This document shows, piece after piece, positions 1 to 15,300 of a DNA stretch of 64,000 nucleotides. The notes under the pieces are model-generated. The model was not told the origin of the DNA and made no database searches. It saw only the letters and a program-made list of their open reading frames with translations. Location of the stretch: the NCBI RefSeq assembly GCF_032118995.1, contig NC_092669.1, positions 1,426,001-1,490,000 on the forward strand, in the 5' to 3' direction. The stretch comes from Asterias amurensis (lineage: Eukaryota > Echinodermata > Asteroidea > Forcipulatida > Asteriidae). A program made the position numbers and the translations under genes. Each line of letters begins with the position of its first letter. Within the stretch, counting starts at the first letter, position 1.

Positions 1-194
1 ATAGCTTTGTCAAGAGGAAGATGTGTTCCTCTTTTTCTCTCTATCGAAACTGAGGCTGGCAAAGAGAAGTAGCTCGTCAATGAAATTACTAAATTCCAAG
101 TTTTGTTTTTGAGGTTTGACGGAACAGGGCTCTGACAATATGTTTGGGGGGGGGTGAGGTTTGGGGTTGGGAGGGGGGGGGGGGAGGTTGAAAA
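1..194. other. 3' flank of KRR1 with G-rich tract
   Basis: Downstream of the KRR1 stop. It contains a G-rich run (about 146-183, nearly pure G at 171-183). No polyadenylation signal on the minus strand and no other gene was seen. Confidence 0.5.
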
Positions 195-4242
<4,048 letters not shown>

Positions 4243-4598
4243 TTTAAAATAGCCCCCTCAACGTCAATACATTATTGTTTCTACTGTTATGCAATACGTA
4301 CCATGACATGACGTGTGTGTGTGACCGTTTAATGACATAATTAATCACAGAGTTCGATCGTCCACACAGCGGCTGGCTAGCTAGCTAGCCATAAAACAAC
4401 TTGTTTATAAATCAGCTACACTGAAAAAGGTGCAAGAAACCTTCGTGGAGAACCACTCCTTTTCTGAGAGCAAAATCTTATCTTATCGTCTCAAATGGTC
4501 TCAACCATCCCGCAGTGCAATCTTATCAGCCGGGCGAGGTGACGGAGGTGACAGGTCTGCGGAACAAAATCTTCGAGTTGTTTTTGTTGTTTGGTAAA

Positions 4599-4618
4599 AT
4601 GGCATCTAGCTTCGTCAG
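4599..4618 (+). other. Candidate alternative first coding exon of BMAL
   Basis: ATG with six codons (MASSFV) followed by AG and a good donor (CAG|GTAACA). The exon ends in phase 2, the same phase as the MESSDFFG exon (5783-5805), and would splice in frame to 7853. This would give a second BMAL N terminus. Splicing it to the 5762 acceptor instead would hit a stop, so it could also be a 5' leader exon. Inference only. Confidence 0.3.
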
Positions 4619-5454
4619 GTAACAAAGTCATCGTGGAAAAAGGACGCAATGTGGTGAGAGAAAATCTGTATTGCATGTTAACATATTAATAATGAACCAT
4701 TCACAGAGAAGTCTATGTATGCGCTTTGAAATGAAAACAAAAGAGAAGTAAATGTTAATCATGTTAATAATAATAGAGATGTCAAGTAATTACAAAAGCA
4801 AAATTGTTGTTTTAACTTTTAATTTATCCCGTTTTTATGTCCATTTAGGCCTAATTCATTGATTGAAAAGTTAATTGTTTCAACTTGAACTTAAGGCTAG
4901 TAAGACCTATGCAACACTTCAACTTTTGTTGTAACTTTACCCATAATCTCTAATCTCTATTTCCTGGGTGTGGGAAAGATCCAACTTCAACCAATAAACT
5001 GCACTCTGTGGTAACTAAACATGCAAACGTTTGAACTTGGATAAGATTGGTATGTAGCGTTGAATGATAAGCGTCAGACTGCTCCCATGAAATTCTCAAA
5101 TTTTGCGTTGTAGGTTAATTAGTTTGGCAAAATGAGGAATTCGCTCCTCAACAATCTTCTCATTATAATTTATCATTGCAGCAGTTGACCCCGTACACTG
5201 CATGTTACAACAACACTTACTTCTTTTCTACCACCTGTGAAAAATCGTTAAAATGATTGGATCCAACAATTTTTACAGATTGTTACCTTTTGAATTTTTG
5301 GTAAAATGAAATAATTTTTTATTGGCCTGTGAATTCCAAATGGATGGGTGGTAAACCCAATTGAAACAATTTACAGAAATAAGTGTAAAAATCATAAACG
5401 CTTTGTCAAGTAAAAAATGAACAACAAAAGTTTTTACACTCATCTTTCACATAC

Positions 5455-5591
5455 TGCAGCCGTTTTCACGAAACGACTAACTTAGGACGGGTTCAATGCG
5501 TCCTAGCGTCAAAGGATTTAGAACTTAACTCGTCCTTAGCCCTAAGATTACTCCTAAATTAGGAAGAATTTTGTGAAATCGACGGCATGCA
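5455..5591. repeat. Family D foldback element
   Basis: Begins GCAGCCGTTTTCACGAAACG and ends with the inverted form (TTTGTGAAATCGACGGC). Internal arms contain CTTAGGACGGGTT and AACTCGTCC. A second copy is at 11603-11765. Confidence 0.7.
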
Positions 5592-5782
5592 GTTCCTTTA
5601 ATTTGAAACATGTACTTGTGGTTTCAATGTAGGTGTCTATTACCGCTTGAGAGCGTGGTACTTTAACACTGTTCCTGACTGATAGCATTGGATGCCCCTT
5701 GTGGTTTGGAGTGAAACTGTTTTTTTTGTGTTAGCTAACTGAACCTCTGAAACACCTGTAGGAGTTATCAAGCCATCTAATC

Positions 5783-8700
5783 ATGGAGAGCTCGGATTTC
5801 TTCGGGTAAGCTGCATTTATTATTAATATTTATTACATGTCTTTCTTAAATGAACGTTACAGAATTGAAAAGAAAGAAGGAAGATCACAGATTTACATTA
5901 AACTTGTGAACACTCTCTAATGATAATGGTTGTAGAAAGCATCCCTTGAAATATTTCTCTCTGAAACGTCATATTATTTGATGAGAAATAAATAATCTTA
6001 TTTTGCGTTTGGAGTTTTATTAAAAAATGTTTTGCATCGATGTCATGCAAAGCGTGTAATAGGTTTTTCACTATTTACTTGTAACCCAGATGGCAGATCG
6101 ATCTCTAACTTAATTATTAAATATAATAATAATAAGTAAAACAAGAATGAGTTTTTCTATAATATTTAAAAAAAAAAAATAATAAAAATAAGTAAACAAA
6201 TAAATACAGATAAAGTGTAAACAGTCTTAAAAACACTCAACAATTTTCAGCAAATTTGAACCCCTTTCTAAAACAATTTTCTAGAAAATCCTGTTCAGAA
6301 AGCAGGAAAAAAAAATTATTAATGTTGTGCAAAAATTTACATTTAGAATAGCTACCCTAAAAAAAAAAGAATCATCATACATTTATTCATTGAATCTTGA
6401 ATAAATAAATATCTCCAGCTTCTACTTCTTAAAGATACTGAACACTATTGGTCTGTCAAAGACCAGCCTTCTCACTTAGTGTATCTCAACATACGCACAA
6501 TATACAAACCTTTGAAAATTTGACCTCAATTGGTCATCGAAGTTGCGAGATAATATTTGGGAAAAAAGGGAAAAAACACACTTTGTCACACCAAGTTGTG
6601 TGCTTTCAGATGCTTGATTTCGAGACCTCAATTCTTAATCTGAGGTCTCGAAATCAAATTCGTGGAAATTTACTTCTTTCTCAAAAACTACGTCAGTTCA
6701 GAGGGAGCTGTTTCTTACAATATATTTTTACTATCAACCTCTCCCCATTACTCGTAATCAAGAAAGGTTTTATGCTAATAATTATTTTGAGTAATTACCA
6801 ATAGTGTCCACTGCCTTTAAGTAGTCCCTACTGCGTGCAAGCCTTTCTCCTCTGAATAGAGTTGTTTGTAGTTATCATGATAAATTTACCCGGTACAGCT
6901 GAAGTGTCTTATTATTCTCAGCACACTTGAACGAAAGACTTGACGTCATATCTTAACTCAGTACCGATCAGCTCCTGAGGCTGTTTACGATTTTTTTTCC
7001 AGTAAAACTCCTCTCAAAGAGTACTTTTTCTAGGACACAAAACACAATGTCCACAGATTTACATCAAACTTACACGGTTTGAAGATAATGATGGTAGAAA
7101 GTTTCCCTTTAAAATGTTGACTTGCTGAGGTGCTGTAGTTTTTTTAGAAATGAGTAAAGCAAGTCACTCAGTAAGACGAAAATTATTTTAGCATGTAAAA
7201 CATATTTTCGTGACTTTGTTTTACTCATTACTCAAAAACTACAGCACCTCAGCAAGTAATATTTTTAGGTAAGCTTTCTGGTATCATTATCTTCAAACAG
7301 TGTAAGTTTATTGTAAATCTGTGGACATTGTGTTTTGTGTTACAAAAAGTACCCACATTTTTTAATTATAGTTTCCTGCAAGCCTTTCTCCTCTCAATCA
7401 GAGTTGTTTGTAGTTATCTGCATATCATGATGAATTTACAGATCTTAGAGATAATGTTGAAGTGTCTTATTATTCTCAGCACACCTGAATGAAAGACTTG
7501 ACGTCATTTCTAAACCCTGGGGCTGTTTCTATTTTTTGCAGTAAAAGTCCTCTTAAAGCAATCGCACACCATCGGTAAACAGTATTGTCCAAAGGCCCGA
7601 GCTTCGTGTATCACAACTTATATATAAAATAATAAACCTAGGCTTTAATTTTTGCTCATTCGGTCATCGGAGTCGGGAGAAAATAACAGGAAAACCCACC
7701 CTTGTTTCTTCACGTTTCGTCATGTCATGACATGTGTTTAAAATAAATCTGTTATTCTCGATATCGAGAACTGATTCGAAAAAGCATCATAGACCTTGCC
7801 TAGGTGTAATGTCTTCACTAATTATATTTTCCCCTCCCATCTTACGTCTTAGAGAGGAGAGTGATGATGAGATTGGGAGTGAAAGATACACATCTGAGGA
7901 AGATAAAAGGTACAAGAAATCTTCCTTTCAAATTTCTTTTAGTTTTCTTTTACTTTTCTTCTATTTTCTTCTAGTTTATGACTACAATTCATTGGTGCTC
8001 TTTATTTTGTAAATATTTTATGGATGAGGGGGGTTCTAATTACTCATTTAATTTATTAGTTTCTTTTGTCTGTATTGTCTGTTTTCCATGAATAATTTTT
8101 TAGCTCTTGCCCCCTAACCCCCTAACCCCCTAACCCCCTAACTAGGTCCGTCTGTTTTTTTTCTTCTTATATTTTGTGTAAGGACCCCAATGTGGAAATA
8201 AGTCTAGGTTATTGTCTTTTTGGGCCCACCCATGGATAATTTTGTGCACCTTTTCTTTCTTGTGTTCTTTTGGGGTTGGTTTTATTCCATTTTCATTTCA
8301 TTTCATTTCATTTATTAATTTCACAGGTAAAAAACCCTCAAATACAGACAATGAGAATAGTATTAAAAGAAAACAAAATCATGGACATGTACATACAATT
8401 AGGAGAGAAAGAAAAAAGGAAAAAAAGTAGCACCCCTGATGGATTGTAAAAAAGTAAACTGAATTACTATCCATTGTTTACTGCTTGATGTTGTCCATGT
8501 ATTTTGCCATGTTCTTGCTGTATTTTAAAAATACTTTATCCAAATAAATTCAATCAATTAAACCTGGCTAAAATACTTCAAATTATTCACCAAATTTTCA
8601 GCATGTAAACACATTTTCCTTAATTTTGGTTGTAACAACCAGATGTTGCCCGTTAAGGTTTCCGATACAGTTTTCTCAAGTTCATGACATTTCAGATGAA

Positions 8701-9339
8701 AAAATAGTATGAACTCAACCAGTAATCTTTAAGACGACTTTAAATGTTGTTGTTTTTTTGCATTTTTCAAAGACAAAACCATAGTGAGATTGAAAAGAGG
8801 CGTCGAGAGAAAATGAATGCTAACATTCAAGAGTTGTGCGGTATGGTGCCTACATGTAACTCTATGAAGTCTAAACTAGACAAGCTAACGATCCTGCGAA
8901 TGGCTGTACAGCATGTCAAATCACTACGAGGTAAGGTACCAGACTGTTCAAGTGGTTGGGCTAGTTTCAACAAGCTTGTCAAGCACAAAAAATTGCTTGG
9001 CAAAATAAATACCGTTTAGGAGGCATGCAATTTACATTTTTTATAACTTGGTGCCCCGATGTTATTTTGCTGAGTTATATTTCTTGCTTCGCAACAACTT
9101 TTTGAAATCGGGCCTAGATTTGAAAAAATGTGCAGATTTCATAACTTTAAAAACATTCTCTCATAACTTTTCCAAGTAAGTGTTAGAGAACAAACTTTTA
9201 CAAATTTTAATAAATTTGTTTATTTATATTTTTTTATTTTACTAACTTTTCTTCAATTTTTATAAAAAAAAGTTCTTCATGTTTTCAAAATTTCTTTATT
9301 TTTTTATTTGTATACTGTTCTTTTTTTTATATATTTTTT

Positions 9340-9372
<33 letters not shown>

Positions 9373-12300
9373 GGGGGGGGGGGGTAGGAAAGTGAGCTGT
9401 ATCATGATTTTCATTTGTGTTGATTCAGTCTTTCTTATTAGTCGTATTTTTCTTTATGGTACAAGTAGGAACTGTGAGCTCCATTAATGAAACCAACTTC
9501 AAACCAGCCTTCCTGGCCGAGGACGAATTGAAAAGACTTATTTTGGAGGTAAGAATGTAATGCTAACAAGGCGAAACAACAATTTAGCGGGAAAAAAAGA
9601 TTGGGGTGGGTCCATGATGTGTGGGTAACTTTTAGTAGTAAGGTAATAATCTGGATTTCAAGCACAAAAAGTTGCTGTGCAAAACAAAGTTATGCATATG
9701 TTGAGATACACCAAGTGAGAAGACTGGTCTTTGACAATTACCAAAGGTGTCCACAGCTTTAAAATTCTTTTTCTTTTTGTTTTCCATTAAGGCTGCAGAA
9801 GGATTCCTGTTTGTTGTTAGCTGCGATCGAGGTCGGATGAACTACGTCTCAGAATCAGTGTCTCATGTTCTAAACATAAGCAGGGTAAGGTCTTAGAATC
9901 ATTTACTCATTTCGCCGCTAATTTGAAATCAATGGAGTAGATGGAATCTAATTTCAAGAGGCACATAGAGTGGGCGGGGGGGGGGGGGGGGTTGCTGTCT
10001 TTTTTGAGAGTGAATGTCCACACCTTTGGTAATAACTCCAAAATTTAACCACTTATAAAAACTAACTTGGTAAAGAACACTCGAGTGATGGCCGATTGAG
10101 CCAGACTTTTCACAGGTTTGTTCATTTATGAATATATTGGGATACACCATGTGAGAAAACTGGTCTCGGAGAAAGAAATCTAAGATTTCAATTTTTTTCT
10201 TCTTTTCTTGTAGGAGCATCTGATTGGCCAAAGCTTGTTTGACATCATGCATCCAAAAGACATGTCAAAGGTCAAAGAGCAACTATCATCCTCTGATCTC
10301 ATTCCCAGGGAGCGATTCATCGATGCAAAAAGTGAGTAGATTTAAATGTGGGGTCGAAAGAAGTTTAGACAGAGAGCTTCGCTGTTCCCAAAAGTGCCAC
10401 CTTCTGTAACAATCTACCCTCACGGTTGTGCCTAATTCATCTAGATGTTTCCCAAGTGCTTTGGGAATGGTGCAAAGCACTCTATTCACCACGATAACTA
10501 CTGTTACTTTCACCTGCCAAATCTTACAAAGTTCCCTGACCAGGTCTTGGTATTTCTGGGTCTTTTCCATCTCTTTTGAAGACCCTTATATCACCCGGCA
10601 CAGCTATGTCAATGAGATGACATCTTCTTTGTCTTTTCTAAGACCAAAACATCCTGATGCCTTGTTATATAACATGATCAGTCTGAATGTTAAATAAAGA
10701 GAATCTGTGATTCTGACCATGACAAATTTCTGCGCTAGCTGTAAAATGAAGAATGCTTAGTAGTGTGGAGAACGCACACGCACAAGCAATCATTTCCTGC
10801 TAACTTGTGAAATACGCTTGACGTAATTCCAGAATTTCCTGCTTCCCATAAGCGCCGATTCTTTGCTTACTGTAAGAAGAGCAACGAAATTGGTCCCTGG
10901 TCAGAAATATGGTCGTGTCATTTCACATTGTTGTGGTTATTTCATATGTGTCTCTTTATGACGTTGCCATTTACAGCTGGTCTCCCTCTCAAGTCTGAAG
11001 TGATCACGTCTCCTCCTCAGCTTCTCTCCGGTGCGCGAAGGTCCTTCTTCTGTAGGATGAAGGTTTTCAATCAAGTGTTGATGGCCAAGATGGAAGAAGA
11101 CCAGATGTCATCCAAGAAGCAGTTAAAGCAAGGCTCAGGTAATGCCAACTGTTTGGACTCTCAAAGAAGGAACAGTCTTGCAGACCGGTTCCAGCTCTTG
11201 GTTCATGGCTCCCATTAAGAAGATCGGGGCCCAATTTCATGGCTCTGCTTACCGCCACCGTCTTGGTCATGTTCCCTGTATCAATTACAGTAACAGATGC
11301 TAATATTCCTTGCACAAAAGAGGAACCAGACTATTTCTCCTTCCAGCCTCAATTTGGTTACCTTGATTTGAATGGGAAAAAACTCAAGATGGCCGCCCAA
11401 TGATATAGGTCTATGTCATCGATGTAACAGTTTCACATTGCTCTATCTATTTGTTATAGATCGGAAGAATTACATCACCATACACTGCACTGGTTACCTA
11501 AAGAGCTGGCCGCTGGCAAACTTCGGTAGCGGGATTGAAAATGAGAATGAGAATGATGGATGTAACTTGAGCTGCCTTGTCGCTATTGCAAGGGTAAGGA
11601 CTCTACAGCCGATTTCACGAAACGCTATCTTGAGTTAGGAAGAATAACTCGTCCTAACTTAAGATGGGTTCAATGCATCCTTCGCCTTTTGATACGGAAC
11701 TTAACTCGTACCAAGTCTTAAGATCATTCCTAAGTTATGAAGAGTTTGGTGAAATCGACGGCTGGTGTTCCTCCAGTATCAGCCAGTTGGCTGTGACTCG
11801 TGTTACATTGACCCAGAGGTTTTTAATTTTAATTTTTTTTAATTTCGTGTTTTGAATTCTAATTAACAACGTATAAATATTATGCCCTGGAGTAGAGATA
11901 AGCTGTAAAACCACAAGGGTATTCTTGAAACATGCGACTGAAACTCTGTGGAAAAGGGACCTAGACATGGGATGTGTGTGTAAGTATGCAGGGGACAGGT
12001 ACGCTGGGGCGACTGGGGGGTAAAAATACTCTCGGGGCCTTCCCAGAGCTGTGTTCCAGGGGGATAAGAGATACAGTGTGAAAAGGGCTTAAACAAAGCA
12101 TATAAAACACTCTTTGAATTTTGAACCCTTGACCCTTGTCTTTCTTCCGTTACAGCCTATTCAAATGCCACAGCTATCTCATAAGGAAAGTGATCTGGCA
12201 CAACCTGCTGAGTTTGTATCAAGACATGCCATCGATGGAAAATATACATTTGTGGATCAGAGGTGAGGTTTGGAATTTTATGTTATCTAATTGATTTGGG

Positions 12301-15300
12301 GTTTGGCAAAGAAAAATTGACTAGAGCGGGATTTGACAATGACCGGATTAAAGGCAGTGGACACTATTGGTAATTACTCAAAATAATTATTAGCATAAAA
12401 CCTTTCTTGGTGACGAGTAATGGGGAGAGGTTGATGGTATAAAACATTGTGAGAAACGGCTCCCTCTGAAGTGCCATAGTTTCCAAGAAAGAAGTAATTT
12501 TTCATGAATTTGATTTTGAGACCTCAGGTTTAGAACTTGTCTCGAAATCAATCATCTAAATGCACACAACTTCGTGTGACAAGGGTGTTTTTTCCTTTCA
12601 TTATTATCTCGCAAATTCGATGACCGATTGAGCTCAAATTTTCACAGGTTTGTTATTTTATGCATATGTTGAGCTACACCAACTGTGAAGGCTAGTCTTT
12701 GACAATTATCAATAGTGTCCACTGTCTTTAAAGTGCCGTGGCTCTACCAACTGAGCTATGTTGGCGGTCTCAGTTGGTAGGGCATGTAAGATCAAAAATT
12801 TGATATTTCATTTTTTTTTATGGATGATTAGAGCCACCGCAGTGTTGGGATACTTACCCCAAGAGCTTCTGGGGACCTCATGCTATGAATATTTCCACTC
12901 GGACGATATTCATCAAATGGCGGAGAGCCATAAAGCAGGTTTGTTTGTTTGTTTCTTTGGTTTGTTTAGATGATCTTCCCATCAAGGGAACTCGGCAAAC
13001 TCCCATAAGAAGATACACCACCAAGCTGGCAAGATCTGTCTCATAGAAACATGAATTGCACAAATCAAGAAGTTGTGATTCAATACCTAGAAGCCAATAC
13101 TCATTCTAGTCATTGTGAAATCAGTGATTAGCTTGGGGATTCGAACCCACCACACGTGTATAAAAGTTAGCTGCTCGTACACTCTCCCTTCCACTTCAAC
13201 TATGCAGTTCTCTTCTCACTAGACCTTAAGATTTCTAAGATTCATTGAGTTCAAGACACTTTGAGTGAACTTTTTCAATCACACTTTTTTCTGTGATTTG
13301 TCACCTTTTCAGTCTTAATAGGAAAGGAGAAGATTTTGACCAATGCGTATCGACTTAGAGCTAAGAACGGCGTCTTTGTTCAACTGAGGACGAAAATGTT
13401 CTGTTTCCGCAATCCGTGGACGAAAGATGTTGAGTATATCGTCTGCACGAACACACTCGTTAAGTAAGTGATGTTGTTGAACCTCTTCACCATTCCACTA
13501 CCATTTTTGGGCTTGAGTTTTAGATATGTAGAGCCGTGTTTGTAGTTGAGACAAAAGCAGAAGATGTTACAAATATCTGGATTCAAAATAAAGAACGCCA
13601 TCAGCAAGAGAAGTTTGTTTTGAAAGAAGACGGTTCAAAGTAGAATGGTTTCCACATGCAGGGATTTAAACACTGCCACCAAGAGTTTCAGCTGGACAAG
13701 TTTACTTTGAAAGAACACAGACAACGTAGAATACTGTCTAGGCGTCCTGAAGTTTGAGTTTCTTAATTGAGAAAAGCTTTTCAAAGTCAAAATAAATGAT
13801 TATAATAACTGACAGATTCATTTTATTTAGAATTGTTGCTGGAAAAAGTTCCCGGCGTGATCTTGTTAATTTTGATCTTTGTGGTTTGTTAAAGTTCGGA
13901 TGCCAAAGAAGAAGCCGATGATGCAGGGAACAAAGGCACTCTGGTTGAAAACATGGTGTGTGATGTGGGTGAGTAAGATGCAATATGGGTGTGGTCCCTC
14001 TTAAGATGGGCGGTGCCATTCCAAAGAAGGGCGTGGTCTTCCCAAAATTTTCCAAAGCTGTTCTTAAGTGTTCCCTCCTCAACAGTAGTCTGCTGGCGCT
14101 AAAGGCCAGGTAAATCACATGAGGACCAGTTAAAACTCTAAGACGAAAATTGGGTTACAAATTTTTGTTATCAACTTCAAAAGGGAAACAGTCCCATTTT
14201 TCGTTCAAGTATCAGTTCTGCTAAACCTTTTTTGTCTAAACAACTACATTTGAGACCAAAACTTAGTTCAACAAAGTATTAAATTTATGCCATTTAGTGG
14301 TTCATCTGGCAAACTTATGTTGGAAAGCTTGCTATAGAAAGTGTAGACCAGTGGAATGAAAAGCTAACTGGTTCTGCTGGCTCCTCACTGAACAACTTTC
14401 ATAGAACAAAGATATTGGCAAAATAGGGAGACCGCCAAATAGTGCAAGATAGCTCATCACAGTTTGTAGAGCGCCGGTGTCCCAGGGAAATCTACCTGCC
14501 GGAGATTCTGTCTTCCATATGGGAAATTAATATGGGCTGGAGAAGGATGATTAAAAAAAGGGCGCTATCAGAAGAAGTTTGTACATAGATTGCGGTATGG
14601 GGAACAGAATGTCCATGCCACATCCGGCATGTTAATCCAGAGTAATTGGTTCAAATCCCTCTCTGGGAAATATTTCTTGGTTCAACCCCAAATCAAGACC
14701 TATTTTTCCTCATCATCAGCAGGCTCATCATCCAAGGGACCGTCTATTCCCGGAGTACCGGTCAACACTCGTCTTGGTGCAGGTCGAATCGGACGGATGA
14801 TTGCCGAAGAAATCCTTGAAAATGAGAAGTAAGTCATCTTCAAGTTAGATGCCTTCACCACTTGATTTGCAGGCTGGCATAGTTGATCATTCTTAACTAC
14901 AGTGGATTGGATGATATTGATTGGTCAAATAGTAGGAGGGTTGACTGTGTACTGTCTAGACGCATCCATCAAATGATAGCATATTGCAGGCTGGCAAAGT
15001 TTATCTTTAGAGTTGGAGGGTTAACTTTGAAATATTTAACACCAATTACATTGTATTATTATTTTTATGTGTCTAGGAATGATTTGTACGGAATGAATGG
15101 TCCAATAGTAGGAGGATTGACTGTGTACTGTCTAGATGTATTCACCACATTATATCAACTTGTAGGCTCGCATAGTTTCATCAATCAAACCACAGTGGAT
15201 GATATTGAAGGGTCAAACAGTGTGAGGGTTAATATTGACCAAGTATTTATTATTTTTTTATGTATCTAGGAATGACTCCATGTATGGGATGAACAGTCCT

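Larger units (their letters stand above)
4243..5761. promoter_or_regulatory. Shared head-to-head promoter region of KRR1 and BMAL
   Basis: The interval between the divergent KRR1 start (4242) and the BMAL coding exon (5762 onward). It contains three nuclear-receptor-like half-sites at 4536-4557 (AGGTGA, AGGTGA, AGGTCT) and a CTAG-rich palindrome near 4372-4390. Transcription starts are not visible in the sequence. A family D foldback sits at 5455-5591. That the promoter is bidirectional is inferred from gene orientation. Confidence 0.5.

Noticed and set aside
13150-13160. CACGTG E-box in BMAL intron 10 (and one near 18182) as autoregulatory sites
   Set aside because: Single hexamers expected by chance; the second lies in a MITE.
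14883-15269. 128-aa ORF in BMAL intron 13
   Set aside because: Arises from the imperfect tandem units; only the short NDLYGMN segment resembles a real exon.
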